Source: Allostella sp. ATCC 35155 (GTDB lineage: Bacteria > Pseudomonadota > Alphaproteobacteria > ATCC43930 > Allostellaceae). Taken from it: a DNA stretch of 64,000 bases. Position 1 is the first letter of the stretch; each line of letters opens with the position of its first letter. Below the pieces are notes generated by a model that saw only the letters and a list, made by a program, of their open reading frames with translations, did not search any database and was not told where the DNA came from. Location: positions 4,026,001 to 4,090,000 of the forward strand of contig AP019701.1 of NCBI GenBank assembly GCA_006738865.1. Direction: 5' to 3'. Below, piece by piece: positions 17,411 to 26,616 of the stretch. The translations under genes and the position numbers were made by a program.

Positions 17411-18541
17411 ATGAACCTGCCCTCGCCGCCTTCTGCCACCGTCCCCCTGCTCGGCCCCGACGATCCGCCCGCCTGGCGGGCCGTCAACGCCGACGGACGG
17501 GCGCCGGTGCTGCTGGTCTGCGACCATGCCGGCAACCGGATTCCGGCCGCGCTCGGCACCCTCGGCCTGCCGCCAGGGGAACTCGAACGCCATATCGCCT
17601 GGGATATCGGTGCCGCCGCGGTGACGGAGCATCTCGCGACGCTGCTCGACGCGCCGGCGCTGCTGTCGGGCTATTCGCGCCTCGTCCTCGACTGCAACCG
17701 GCATCCGGGCGGCGTCGGCTCGATCCCCGCAGCCAGCGACGGCATCGCGGTTCCCGGAAACGCCAACCTCTCCGAAACCGACCGGCTCGCGCGGGTGGAG
17801 GCGTTGTTCGCGCCCTACCAGGCGGCGATCGCCGCCCGCCTCGCCGCCTTCGCGGCCGCGGCGACCGTCCCGGCCCTGATCTCGATCCACAGCTTCACGC
17901 CGGCGATGAACGGCCGGCAGCGGCCCTGGCAAATCGGCATCCTGTGGGACGAGGATCCCAGGGTGGCGCAGCCCCTGCTGGCCGCGCTCGCCGCCGAATC
18001 CGGGATCACCGTCGGGGACAACGAACCCTATTCGGCGCGCGACCCGCACGGCTATACAACGGACGTGCACGGGACGCGGGCCGGGCTGCCGCATGTCCTG
18101 ATCGAGATCCGGCAAGATCTGATCGCCGATGCGGCCGGGCAGCGCGAATGGGCGGGGCGGATCGCGGCGGCCTTGAAACCGATCCTCGTCGACCCGAAGC
18201 TCTACGCCGTCCGGAAACCCCGAAGCAGCAGAGGGAGCGAAGCAATGGACGATACGACCCGCACCGAGCTGGAGGCCGCGGCCTTCCGCCGGCTGGTGCA
18301 GCATCTGCGCGAACGCACGGACGTGCAGAACATCGACCTGATGAATCTCGCCGGATTCTGCCGCAACTGCCTGTCGAAATGGTATCGGGCGGCGGCCGAG
18401 GAGCGCGGCGTGGCGATCACCGACCCCGCCGCGCGCGAGGTCGTCTACGGCATGCCCTACGACGAATGGAAGTCGAAGCACCAGAAGGAGGCCAGCGTGG
18501 AGCAGAAGCAGGCGTTCGACCAGGCGCACAAGGCCCACTGA
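17411..18541 (+). CDS. N-formylglutamate amidohydrolase fused in frame to DUF1244
   Basis: One uninterrupted 376-codon frame. Residues 1-270 form an N-formylglutamate amidohydrolase (LLVCDHAGNRIPAALGTLG, YSRLVLDCNRHPG, LISIHSFTPAMNG), a hydrolase that releases formate from N-formyl-glutamate, the last step of one histidine pathway. Residues 279-376 are a complete DUF1244 domain. The junction (AVRKPRSSRGSEAMDD) is a basic linker, and Met279 has a good ribosome site in the linker codons. The protein may therefore be made as a fusion, as two proteins, or both. No hut genes flank it, so a link with histidine breakdown is not evident. Confidence 0.8.
   Translation: MNLPSPPSATVPLLGPDDPPAWRAVNADGRAPVLLVCDHAGNRIPAALGTLGLPPGELERHIAWDIGAAAVTEHLATLLDAPALLSGYSRLVLDCNRHPGGVGSIPAASDGIAVPGNANLSETDRLARVEALFAPYQAAIAARLAAFAAAATVPALISIHSFTPAMNGRQRPWQIGILWDEDPRVAQPLLAALAAESGITVGDNEPYSARDPHGYTTDVHGTRAGLPHVLIEIRQDLIADAAGQREWAGRIAAALKPILVDPKLYAVRKPRSSRGSEAMDDTTRTELEAAAFRRLVQHLRERTDVQNIDLMNLAGFCRNCLSKWYRAAAEERGVAITDPAAREVVYGMPYDEWKSKHQKEASVEQKQAFDQAHKAH
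18245..18541 (+). CDS. DUF1244 protein (possible separate product from an internal start)
   Basis: A 98-residue product starting at the internal ATG at 18245, which is preceded by GAGGGAGCGAAGCA, a convincing Shine-Dalgarno. The sequence has the DUF1244 core NLAGFCRNCLSKWYRAA with two cysteines and the YGMPYDEWKSKHQ ending. In related bacteria DUF1244 is a stand-alone small protein of about this length and unknown function. Here no stop separates it from the upstream amidohydrolase frame. The 3' end overlaps the gapR start by one base (TGATG). Confidence 0.65.
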   Translation: MDDTTRTELEAAAFRRLVQHLRERTDVQNIDLMNLAGFCRNCLSKWYRAAAEERGVAITDPAAREVVYGMPYDEWKSKHQKEASVEQKQAFDQAHKAH

Positions 18542-18849
18542 TGGCGCGCGCAGCCGAACTGCACCGGGAACGGGGCGAGAAGACCGAGAGCGTGGTGACG
18601 GCCGGGGTCACGGCCGACCAGCTGCGTTCCTTCGTCGAGCGCATCGAGCGCCTCGAGGAAGAAAAGAAGGCCCTGGCCGAAGACATCAAGGAAGTCTATG
18701 CCGAAGCCAAATCCGAAGGCTTCGACACCAAGATCATGCGCCAGGTCATCCGCATTCGGAAGATGAACGAGGCCGACCTGCAGGAGCAGGAGGAGCTGAT
18801 CGACGTCTACAAGCGCGCGCTCGGCATGCTGCCGGACGTCGAGGACTGA
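18541..18849 (+). CDS. gapR: GapR-family nucleoid-associated protein (DUF2312)
   Basis: A 102-residue coiled-coil protein with the DUF2312 body: TADQLRSFVERIERLEEEKK, then ALAEDIKEVYAEAKSEGFD and KIMRQVIRIRKM. In Caulobacter the family member GapR binds overtwisted AT-rich DNA ahead of replication forks and RNA polymerase and supports topoisomerase action. The ATG overlaps the previous stop, so gapR is translated with the DUF1244 unit. An N-terminal 15-residue extension before the core is present. Cytosolic and DNA-bound by family knowledge. Confidence 0.88.
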   Translation: MARAAELHRERGEKTESVVTAGVTADQLRSFVERIERLEEEKKALAEDIKEVYAEAKSEGFDTKIMRQVIRIRKMNEADLQEQEELIDVYKRALGMLPDVED

Positions 18850-18863
18850 ACGGAAATGCGGGC

Positions 18864-19763
18864 ATGAGCGATGAGCCCGCCGGAGCGGCCGACGCGGCGG
18901 ACACACCGCGGACCGAGCCGCTCGGGCGGGGCCGGCACCGGCGCTTCGTCGACATCGTCGGGCCGCTGCTCGGGCTGGTCGACGAGAACGGCGACACCGT
19001 CGCGGCCGACCGGCAGGCCGAACGCTTCGAAGCGTCCTGGGAGCGGCGGCGGCGGCGCACCCTGCTGGCGATCAGCGCCCAGGCGCGGCGTCAGCTTTCC
19101 GGGCGGATCGGCAACGGTCGGCCGACCGCGATGTGGCTGGACCGCTTCCTCGATTCCGCCGCCGACGCCCATGATTCCACCATCCAGGCGGTCTTCGCGC
19201 GGATGCTGGCGACCGAATGCCTGCGGCCCGGCACGGTCTCGCTCGCCGGCCTCGCCCAGCTCCGCGCCATGGATGCGTCCGACCTCGCCCATTTCGGCAA
19301 GCTCGCGCAGTTCGCGATCGGCAACTTCGTCGTCCGGCTGAAGGAGAGCTTCTACGAGAAGTACGCCCTCGACGGCGAGGACCTCTTCCAGTTCGAGGAG
19401 GCGGGGCTGCTGCGGCCGGGCAGCGGCCACGTCAAGCAGTTCCCCAGTCAGATCGACGACCGGTTCCAGACCCATCTCCTGCTCTCCGACCGGGTCCTGC
19501 GGGTGTCCGCGGCCGAGCCCGACCGCAAGCTCGTCCTGCCCTGCTACCGGCTGACTGCCGCCGGGACGGACATCGCCGAGGCGATGGACCTGCCGGTCGT
19601 CAACGACTACATCACCCAGATCGTCGAGCTGCTGGAGCAGCGCGGCTATACCGTCGCTCATGCCAGCATCGTCGAGCGCGGCGACCGCAACACGGTCGCG
19701 CGCCACAGCCGCTTCTCCGAGGTCGTGTCCTTCGATCGCGCCCGCAAGGGCCGCCGCCGGTAA
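18864..19763 (+). CDS. DUF2806 / TIGR03899-like protein of unknown function
   Basis: A 299-residue soluble protein starting 15 bases after gapR, so probably in the same operon. It is rich in Arg and Asp, with no membrane segment or signal peptide. Stretches such as FARMLATECLRPGTVSLAGL and LDGEDLFQFEEAGLL resemble the TIGR03899/DUF2806 family, which has no established function. The C terminus is basic (SFDRARKGRRR). The family call is tentative. Confidence 0.55.
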   Translation: MSDEPAGAADAADTPRTEPLGRGRHRRFVDIVGPLLGLVDENGDTVAADRQAERFEASWERRRRRTLLAISAQARRQLSGRIGNGRPTAMWLDRFLDSAADAHDSTIQAVFARMLATECLRPGTVSLAGLAQLRAMDASDLAHFGKLAQFAIGNFVVRLKESFYEKYALDGEDLFQFEEAGLLRPGSGHVKQFPSQIDDRFQTHLLLSDRVLRVSAAEPDRKLVLPCYRLTAAGTDIAEAMDLPVVNDYITQIVELLEQRGYTVAHASIVERGDRNTVARHSRFSEVVSFDRARKGRRR

Positions 19764-19767
19764 CGGC

Positions 19768-22700
19768 TCAGCCGGGCGCCGACGGCACGGCATCCAGCAG
19801 CTCGCGCAGCCGGGCCCAGTCCACGGGCTTGGTCAGGACATCGGTGAAGCCGGCGCTGCGGAAAGTGGCGACATGCTCCGGCAGCACGTCGGCGGTGAGG
19901 GCGAACACCGGGATGCCGCGCTGCCCGCCCTCCTGGGCCCGCAGCCGTGCGACCGCCGTCGGGCCGTCCAGGACCGGCATGTTGACGTCCATCAGGACCG
20001 CATCGAACGTGGCTTCGGCGAGCCGGTCGAGGGCCGCCTGTCCGTCGCCGACAACGGTCGTCTCGAACTCCCAGCGCCGCAGCATGGTGTCGATCAGCAT
20101 CTGGTTGATCGGATCATCCTCAGCGACGAGGATGCGCCGGTGCCGGGATCGGCCGGCCGGCGTCGCGGCGTCGGGCCGCGGCGGGAGCGGCGACGGCGGA
20201 TTCGCATCTGCCTGGGCGAGGCGCAGCGGCAGGCGGAACCAGAACGTCGATCCGTGTCCCGGCCGGCTCGAGACTCCGATCGCCCCGCCCATCGCTTCGA
20301 CGAGGCGCTTGGAGATCGCCAGCCCGAGCCCGGTGCCGCCGAACCGCCGGTTGGTCGAGACGTCGGCCTGCGAGAAGGGCTCGAACAGGCGCTGCATCTC
20401 CTCCGAGGACATGCCGATCCCGGAATCCTCGATCGTCCAGCGCAGGAACCGCTCTCCGCCCGCCATCTCGACGCGCAGCCCGACCGCAACCTTTCCCTGT
20501 TCGGTGAACTTGACCGCGTTGCCGATGAGGTTGGTGAGGATCTGGTTCGCCTTTTCCGGATCGCCCAGCACGAGTTCGGGCACGTCGGGCGCGATCTCCC
20601 AGGCCAGGGTCAACCCCTTGGCCCGCGCCCCGGCATCGAAGGTCGTCACCGCGTCGGCCACGAGGCGAGCCGGCGCCATCGGAACCTGCAGGATTTCGAC
20701 CCTCCCCGCCTCGATACGGGAGAAGTCGAGCAGCTGATCGAGCAGCGCCAGGAGACGGTCGATCGAGCGCCGCATGACGTCGAGAAACCGGTTCTGCTCG
20801 GGATCGAGGCGGGTGTCGGCCATCAGGTCGGCCATGCCGCGGATGCCGGTGAAGGGCGTACGCAGCTCGTGGCTGATCATCGCCAGGAACTGAGATTTGG
20901 CGCGGCTCGCATCCTCCGCACGCTGCCGCGCGACGTGCAGGTCCTCGGTCAGCCGCGTGAGTTCGACCGTCTGCCGCTGCAGGTGGTCGCGCACTTCCGT
21001 CAGCTGCTGCTCGCGCTGCTTGAGGAGGGTGATGTCGGTGCGCAGGCCGACGAGCAGGCCATGCGGCGTCACGTTCTGGGTGAAGAGGATCCAGCGCCCG
21101 TCGCGCAGCTGCCGCTCGATCCCCTCCACCGTCCCGGTCCGGAACATGCGGTAGATGTTCTCGGTCGCTTCCTCGACGCCTTCCCCGGGATGGACATAGT
21201 CACCCGACTCGGCCGCCCGGCGGACCAGGTCGCGTAGGGATGCGCCAGGCAGCATCGCCGGCCCGATGCTGGGGAACATCGCCCGGATGCGTCGGTTCGA
21301 CAGCAGGATGCGATCGTCGGCGTCGCACAGGATGAAGCCCTGGTCGATGCTCTCGATGGCATCCATCAGCCGGGTCTCGGCCTGCTTCTGCTCGGTGATG
21401 TCGGTGTGGATCCCGACGACGCCGCCCTCGGCGGTCGGCCGCTCGCTGACGAGGACCCAGCGACCACCGGGCAGCTGCTGCTCGAAGGTGCGCGGCCCGT
21501 TGCGCCAGTTGGCCAGCCGGCGGGCCATGACGCGCTCAACCTCCTCCGCCGGCATCGCCGTGCGGCGCCACTCCGCCCCCGCCGCGAAGTTTTCCTGAAA
21601 GGTGCGACCGATCAACGGCCTGTCCTTCAGATAGGGATATAGCTCGAGGAAATGCGCGTTGTGCAGGACGATCCGGTCGTCGCGGTCGAAGAGGACGAAG
21701 GCGTCGCGCAGGCTCTCGATCGCGTCGCGCAGGCGCGCCTCGGCGCGATGCGCCTCGGTCTCGTCCTGGCGCACGCCGAGGATGATGCGGGTGGCTCCGT
21801 CCGGGCCTGCGACCGCTAGCTTGATCGTGCGCACGCGCCGCGGTCCGGCGGCGGACATCAGGTTCTCGACCTTGGACAGCACGCGACCCGTCTCCAGGAT
21901 CTCGCGATCTTCGGCCAGCCGCGCGCGCGCAACCTCCTCGGACACGAGCTCGAAATCCGTCCGGCCCAGAAGTTCCTCGCGCGGCCGGCCGACGAACTCC
22001 TCGCCGGCCCGGTTGATCAGGATGTAGCGCAGGCTCGGCGCCTCCTTGCAGAAGACCACCGCCGGCAGGCTGTCGAGGATGGCATTGAGAAAACGGTTGG
22101 CGGCCGCGGCCGATTCCTCGATGCGCCGGCGCTCGGTCTCGTCCTCCGATACGCCCAGCAGCCAGCGCGGCTCGCCGGATTCGTCGGGAATGGCGACCTT
22201 GTGGGTCCGCAGGATGCGGTCTCCGGCGGGCGTCGTCACCGTCTCGTTGGCGATGGTCAACGGCTCACCGCTCGCCAGCACGGTGCGGTCGTTGGACTGG
22301 AAGGCCGCGGCCTGGTCGGGCGGATAGAGATCGAAATCCGTCTTCCCCGCTACGACCTCCGGCTCCTGGCCGGCGAGGGCGGCAGCCGCGCGGTTGGCGA
22401 AGACGTAGCGCAGGTCCGTCGCGTCCTTGCAGAAGAGCGGCAGCGGCACGTGGTCGATGACCGACTGCAGGAACTCGCGCGAGCGCCGCAGTTCCGTCTC
22501 CATCGACTTCTGGGCGCTGATGTCGAACGCGGTGCCGAGAATCCGGACGACCCGGCCGTCCGCCGCGAAGATCGGCATCAGGGAGGTCGCCCACCAGCGC
22601 CCCTGCCGCATCAGCACGAGGTGCTCGTCGTAGCGGACCGGACCTCGGGCCTCGACGCAACGCCGGTACTTGTCGCACACGCGATCGGCCACATCGGCCG

Positions 22701-22896
22701 GCAGAACCTCGTGCGGACGCTTCCCCGCCAGCATCTCGAGCGTCACGCCGCTGGATTCGGTGTGCGCCTCGTTCAGCCCGACATATCGGAATCCGCCGTC
22801 CGGATCGACGTCGACGACGAACGCGGCGCAGCCGATCTCCTCCAGCACCGCCAGCATCTGGCTGTCCGAGAACGTATCAAGCACGGCCGCCAGCAT
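19768..22896 (-). CDS. Soluble hybrid sensor histidine kinase with five PAS domains and a receiver
   Basis: A 1042-residue protein without membrane segments, so a cytosolic sensor. In order: five PAS domains (about residues 12-130, 140-258, 268-385, 390-505, 512-628; two are PAS_7-like), a short coiled coil, the HisKA dimerisation domain with phospho-acceptor His676 (ISHELRTPFTGIRG), the HATPase domain (N box NLIGNAVKFTEQGKV, G boxes DSGIGM and GGTGLGLAIS), and a C-terminal receiver with Asp970 (AVLMDVNMPVLDG). No Hpt or partner regulator lies nearby, so its output must be encoded elsewhere. No haem- or flavin-binding residues are evident. Confidence 0.92.
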   Translation of the reverse strand: MLAAVLDTFSDSQMLAVLEEIGCAAFVVDVDPDGGFRYVGLNEAHTESSGVTLEMLAGKRPHEVLPADVADRVCDKYRRCVEARGPVRYDEHLVLMRQGRWWATSLMPIFAADGRVVRILGTAFDISAQKSMETELRRSREFLQSVIDHVPLPLFCKDATDLRYVFANRAAAALAGQEPEVVAGKTDFDLYPPDQAAAFQSNDRTVLASGEPLTIANETVTTPAGDRILRTHKVAIPDESGEPRWLLGVSEDETERRRIEESAAAANRFLNAILDSLPAVVFCKEAPSLRYILINRAGEEFVGRPREELLGRTDFELVSEEVARARLAEDREILETGRVLSKVENLMSAAGPRRVRTIKLAVAGPDGATRIILGVRQDETEAHRAEARLRDAIESLRDAFVLFDRDDRIVLHNAHFLELYPYLKDRPLIGRTFQENFAAGAEWRRTAMPAEEVERVMARRLANWRNGPRTFEQQLPGGRWVLVSERPTAEGGVVGIHTDITEQKQAETRLMDAIESIDQGFILCDADDRILLSNRRIRAMFPSIGPAMLPGASLRDLVRRAAESGDYVHPGEGVEEATENIYRMFRTGTVEGIERQLRDGRWILFTQNVTPHGLLVGLRTDITLLKQREQQLTEVRDHLQRQTVELTRLTEDLHVARQRAEDASRAKSQFLAMISHELRTPFTGIRGMADLMADTRLDPEQNRFLDVMRRSIDRLLALLDQLLDFSRIEAGRVEILQVPMAPARLVADAVTTFDAGARAKGLTLAWEIAPDVPELVLGDPEKANQILTNLIGNAVKFTEQGKVAVGLRVEMAGGERFLRWTIEDSGIGMSSEEMQRLFEPFSQADVSTNRRFGGTGLGLAISKRLVEAMGGAIGVSSRPGHGSTFWFRLPLRLAQADANPPSPLPPRPDAATPAGRSRHRRILVAEDDPINQMLIDTMLRRWEFETTVVGDGQAALDRLAEATFDAVLMDVNMPVLDGPTAVARLRAQEGGQRGIPVFALTADVLPEHVATFRSAGFTDVLTKPVDWARLRELLDAVPSAPG

Positions 22897-22988
22897 CCTC
22901 CCCCGATGAAACGCTTTCGGCAGAGAATGAAGCCGTCCGCGGACGCGGCATAGCGGAATCCCGGCGGACGTTGCGCCGCCCCGTCCCG

Positions 22989-25900
22989 CTACTCCGCGGC
23001 GGCGGCCGGCGCCGTCGGATCGCGCAGCGCCGCCAGCAGCATCGCCTCGCTGCGCTTGGCGGCCTTGAGGTTCGCCTCCTTGACGTGGCCGAAGCCGCGG
23101 ATGCGGTCCGGGATCTGGGCGATGTCGACGGCCAGACGATGCGTGTCGTGGCCGAGGCGCGCCAGCACCTCCTCGATCGCCGCCTCGTAGTCGGCGATTA
23201 GCCGGCGCTCCGCCCGGCGCTCCTCGGTCCGGCCGAAGGGATCGAAGGCGGTACCGCGCAGCCGCTTCATCCGGGCGAGCAGGCCGAAGGCGGCCATCAT
23301 CCAGGGGCCATACGCCCGCTTCTTCAGATGTCCCTGCTCGTCCCGCGCCGCGAACAGCGGCGGCGCCAAGTGGAATTTGAGCCTGAAGTCGCCTTCGAAC
23401 TGCTCCTCCAGCCGGCGCCGGAACGTCCCGTCGGTATAGAGGCGCGCCACCTCGTACTCGTCCTTGTAGGCGAGCAGCTTGTAGTAGTTGCGGGCGACCG
23501 CCTCGGCCAAGCCGGTCACGCCCTGCGCCTGCGCCGCCTCGGCCGCCGCGACGCGCCGGACGAGCCGCTCGTAGCGGTCGGCATAGGCCGCGTCCTGATA
23601 GGCCGTCAGTTGCTCGCGCCGGCGCGCCACGATCTCGTCCAGCGTCTGCGCCGCCGCCGGGCGGGCGGCCGCAGGCGTGGCGATCCGGTCCACCGTCGCC
23701 CGGTCATGGGCCGCGCGACGGCCCCAGCGGAACGCCTCGCGGTTGAACGAGATCGCGACGCCGTTGAGCTCGATCGCCCGCTCGATGGCTTCGGCCGAAA
23801 CCGGAATCAGCCCCTTCTGATAGGCAAAGCCCAGCATGAAGAGGTTGGCGGCGATGGAATCGCCGAGCAGCGCCGTGGCGATGCGGGTGGCATCGACGAA
23901 ATCGGTGCGGTCGACACCGACGGCGTCGCGGATCTGATCCTCCAGCCGGTCCGCCGGGAAGCGGAAGTCGGGATTGCGGGTGAATTCGCCGGTCACGACC
24001 GCCGCGCTGTTGACGACGGCCCGGGTGGCGCCGGGGCGGATCTTGCCCATGGCGTCGCCGCTGGCCGCCACCACCATGTCGCAGGCGAGCACGAGGTCGG
24101 CCGCACCCGCCGCGATGCGGGTCGCGTGCAGGTCCTCCGGCCGTGCGGCGATGCGGACGTGGCTGAACACCGCGCCGCCCTTTTGCGCCAGGCCCGTCAT
24201 GTCCAGGGTCGAACACCCCTTGCCCTCGATATGGGCGGCCATGCCGAGCAGTGCGCCGATGGTGACGACGCCGGTGCCGCCGACGCCGGTCACGAGGATG
24301 CCGTAGGGCCGCTCGGTCGGCGGCAGCGCCGGCTCCGGCGGATCGGCCGATACGGCGACCGGTCCCGGCGCCGCCTTTCGCCGCCGGAGACTGCCACCCT
24401 CGACTGTGACGAAGCTCGGGCAGAACCCCTTCACGCAGGAGAGGTCCTTGTTGCAGTTCGACTGGTCGATGGCGCGCTTGCGGCCGAACTCGGTCTCGAC
24501 CGGCACCACCGACAGGCAGTTCGACTTGACCGAGCAGTCGCCGCAGCCCTCGCACACCATGTCGTTGATGAAGGCGCGGCGCGGCGGATCGACCATGGTC
24601 CCGCGCTTGCGGCGGCGCCGCTTCTCTGCCGCGCAGGTCTGGTCGTAGACGAGCACCGAGACCCCGGGCCACTCGCGCAGCTCGCGCTGCACCGCGTCGA
24701 GATCGTCGCGATGATGGATGGTGACGCCGGGGGCGAACCCGACGCCGAGGGGATACTTGTCCGGCTCGTCGGTGACGACGGCGATGCGGCGCACGCCCTC
24801 GGCATGAACCTGTCGGGTGATCGCCGGAACGTTGAGGTCACCGTCATGGCGCTGGCCGCCCGTCATCGCGACGGCATCGTTGAACAGGATCTTGTAGGTG
24901 ATCGTCGTCTTCGAGGCGACGGCGAAGCGGATCGCCAGATATCCCGAGTGGAAGTAGGTGCCGTCGCCGATATTGGCGAAGATGTGCTTCGTGTTGCTGA
25001 AGGGCGCCTGCCCGACCCAGGAGGCGCCCTCGCCGCCCATCTGGGTGAAGGTCTCGGTATCGCGGTCCATCCAGACCGCCATGTAGTGGCAGCCGATGCC
25101 GGCGACGGCGCGGCTGCCCTCGGGCACGCGGGTCGAGGTGTTGTGCGGGCAGCCCGAGCAGAAATAGGGCGTGCGGACCAGCGCCGGCTTCGTCGCGGCC
25201 GCCTGCCGTTCCTGCTGCTCGATCAGCGCGAGGCGGGCCTTGATCGCGTCGCTCGTGTAGAAGCGCGCGATCCGCTCCGCGATGACGCGGGCGATGCCGC
25301 TCGGCACGAGCTCGTTCTGGGAGGGCAGGATCGGCCGGCCGTCGGGGTCGCGCTTGCCGCTGATGACCGGACGCCGGTCCGCGGGCACATGGTAGAGCGC
25401 GTCCTTGAGCTGGGTCTCGATGAGGGCGCGCTTCTCCTCGACGACCAGGACCTCCTCCAGCCCCTCGGCGAAGGCGCGGATGCCCTCGGCCTCGAGCGGA
25501 AAGACCATGGCGACCTTGTAGAGGCTGAGGCCGATCTCGGCCGCCTTGGCCTCGTCGATGCCGAGATCCTCCAGCGCCTGGCGAACGTCGAGATAGGACT
25601 TGCCGGTGGTGACGATGCCCAAGCGCCGTCGCGGCCCGTCCCAGATGGTGCGGTCGAGGCGGTTCGCCCGGGCATAGGCGAGCGCGGCCGGCACCTTATA
25701 GAGATGGAGGCGCTTCTCCTGCTCCAGCGGCTCGTCGGGCCAGCGCACGTTGAGACCGCCCACGGGCATCTCGAAGTTTGTCGGCAGCGCCGTGACGAGG
25801 CGCGCGGGGTCGACATGGACCGAGGCCGAGCTGTCGACCGTCTCGGCCACGGTCTTGAAGCCGACCCAGCAGCCGGAATAGCGCGACATCGCCCAGCCGT

Positions 25901-26453
25901 GCAGGCCGAGGTCGAGGAATTCCTGCACCCCGGCCGGATTGAGGACCGGGACATAGGCATCCATCAGCGCGAATTCGCTCTGGTGCGCCAGGGTCGAGGA
26001 CTTGCAGGTATGGTCGTCGCCCGCCAGCAGCAGGACGCCGCCATGGGGCGAGGTGCCGGCCGAGTTGCCGTGCTTGAAGACGTCGCCCGAGCGGTCGACG
26101 CCCGGCCCCTTGCCGTACCACATGGCGAAGACGCCGTCGTACTTCGCATCGGGAAAGAGGTTCAGCTGCTGGCTGCCGAGAATCGCGGTCGCGGCCAGGT
26201 CCTCGTTCACGCCGGGCTGGAAGCGGATATGGCTCTTCTCGACGAAGCGCCTGGCCGAGGCCAGCGCCTGGTCGAGCCCGCCCAGCGGCGAGCCGCGATA
26301 GCCCGAGATGAAGCAGGCGGTGTTGTGGCCGGCAGCGAGGTCGCGCTGCCGCTGCATCATCGGCAGGCGGACCAGGGCCTGCGTGCCGGTCAGGAAGATG
26401 CGCCCGGATTCGAGCGCGTACTTGTCGTCGAGCGTTACGGCCGCCAACGCCAT
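22989..26453 (-). CDS. Fused indolepyruvate:ferredoxin oxidoreductase family protein
   Basis: An 1154-residue single-chain 2-oxoacid:ferredoxin oxidoreductase. The N terminus has the alpha part (ISGYRGSPLGGLDQAL), followed by the thiamine-diphosphate domain (GIGCHYMAVWMDRDTET, then FANIGDGTYFHSG near residue 490). A Cys-rich Fe-S region follows (MVCEGCGDCSVKSNCLSV and CNKDLSCVKGFCPSF, about 640-690). The C terminus is the gamma domain with a GVGGTGVVTIGALLG loop. The family decarboxylates aromatic or branched 2-oxo acids to acyl-CoA with reduction of ferredoxin. All cofactor motifs are intact. It stands alone on the minus strand, divergent from the epimerase. Confidence 0.92.
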   Translation of the reverse strand: MALAAVTLDDKYALESGRIFLTGTQALVRLPMMQRQRDLAAGHNTACFISGYRGSPLGGLDQALASARRFVEKSHIRFQPGVNEDLAATAILGSQQLNLFPDAKYDGVFAMWYGKGPGVDRSGDVFKHGNSAGTSPHGGVLLLAGDDHTCKSSTLAHQSEFALMDAYVPVLNPAGVQEFLDLGLHGWAMSRYSGCWVGFKTVAETVDSSASVHVDPARLVTALPTNFEMPVGGLNVRWPDEPLEQEKRLHLYKVPAALAYARANRLDRTIWDGPRRRLGIVTTGKSYLDVRQALEDLGIDEAKAAEIGLSLYKVAMVFPLEAEGIRAFAEGLEEVLVVEEKRALIETQLKDALYHVPADRRPVISGKRDPDGRPILPSQNELVPSGIARVIAERIARFYTSDAIKARLALIEQQERQAAATKPALVRTPYFCSGCPHNTSTRVPEGSRAVAGIGCHYMAVWMDRDTETFTQMGGEGASWVGQAPFSNTKHIFANIGDGTYFHSGYLAIRFAVASKTTITYKILFNDAVAMTGGQRHDGDLNVPAITRQVHAEGVRRIAVVTDEPDKYPLGVGFAPGVTIHHRDDLDAVQRELREWPGVSVLVYDQTCAAEKRRRRKRGTMVDPPRRAFINDMVCEGCGDCSVKSNCLSVVPVETEFGRKRAIDQSNCNKDLSCVKGFCPSFVTVEGGSLRRRKAAPGPVAVSADPPEPALPPTERPYGILVTGVGGTGVVTIGALLGMAAHIEGKGCSTLDMTGLAQKGGAVFSHVRIAARPEDLHATRIAAGAADLVLACDMVVAASGDAMGKIRPGATRAVVNSAAVVTGEFTRNPDFRFPADRLEDQIRDAVGVDRTDFVDATRIATALLGDSIAANLFMLGFAYQKGLIPVSAEAIERAIELNGVAISFNREAFRWGRRAAHDRATVDRIATPAAARPAAAQTLDEIVARRREQLTAYQDAAYADRYERLVRRVAAAEAAQAQGVTGLAEAVARNYYKLLAYKDEYEVARLYTDGTFRRRLEEQFEGDFRLKFHLAPPLFAARDEQGHLKKRAYGPWMMAAFGLLARMKRLRGTAFDPFGRTEERRAERRLIADYEAAIEEVLARLGHDTHRLAVDIAQIPDRIRGFGHVKEANLKAAKRSEAMLLAALRDPTAPAAAAE

Positions 26454-26616
26454 CGGGAATTCCTCCGGGAGAGCCGGTCAGGGGCTTTGGGCCAAGGTAG
26501 CGGCGGGGGACCGAAGCGACAATGCGCCACGCCCGACAAATCGCCCGCCCGCCCGCCGGCAGCTCGCGTGGAATTTGCCGCTGACGGCGCCGTCGCAACC
26601 TGTATGTTCGCCGCCG

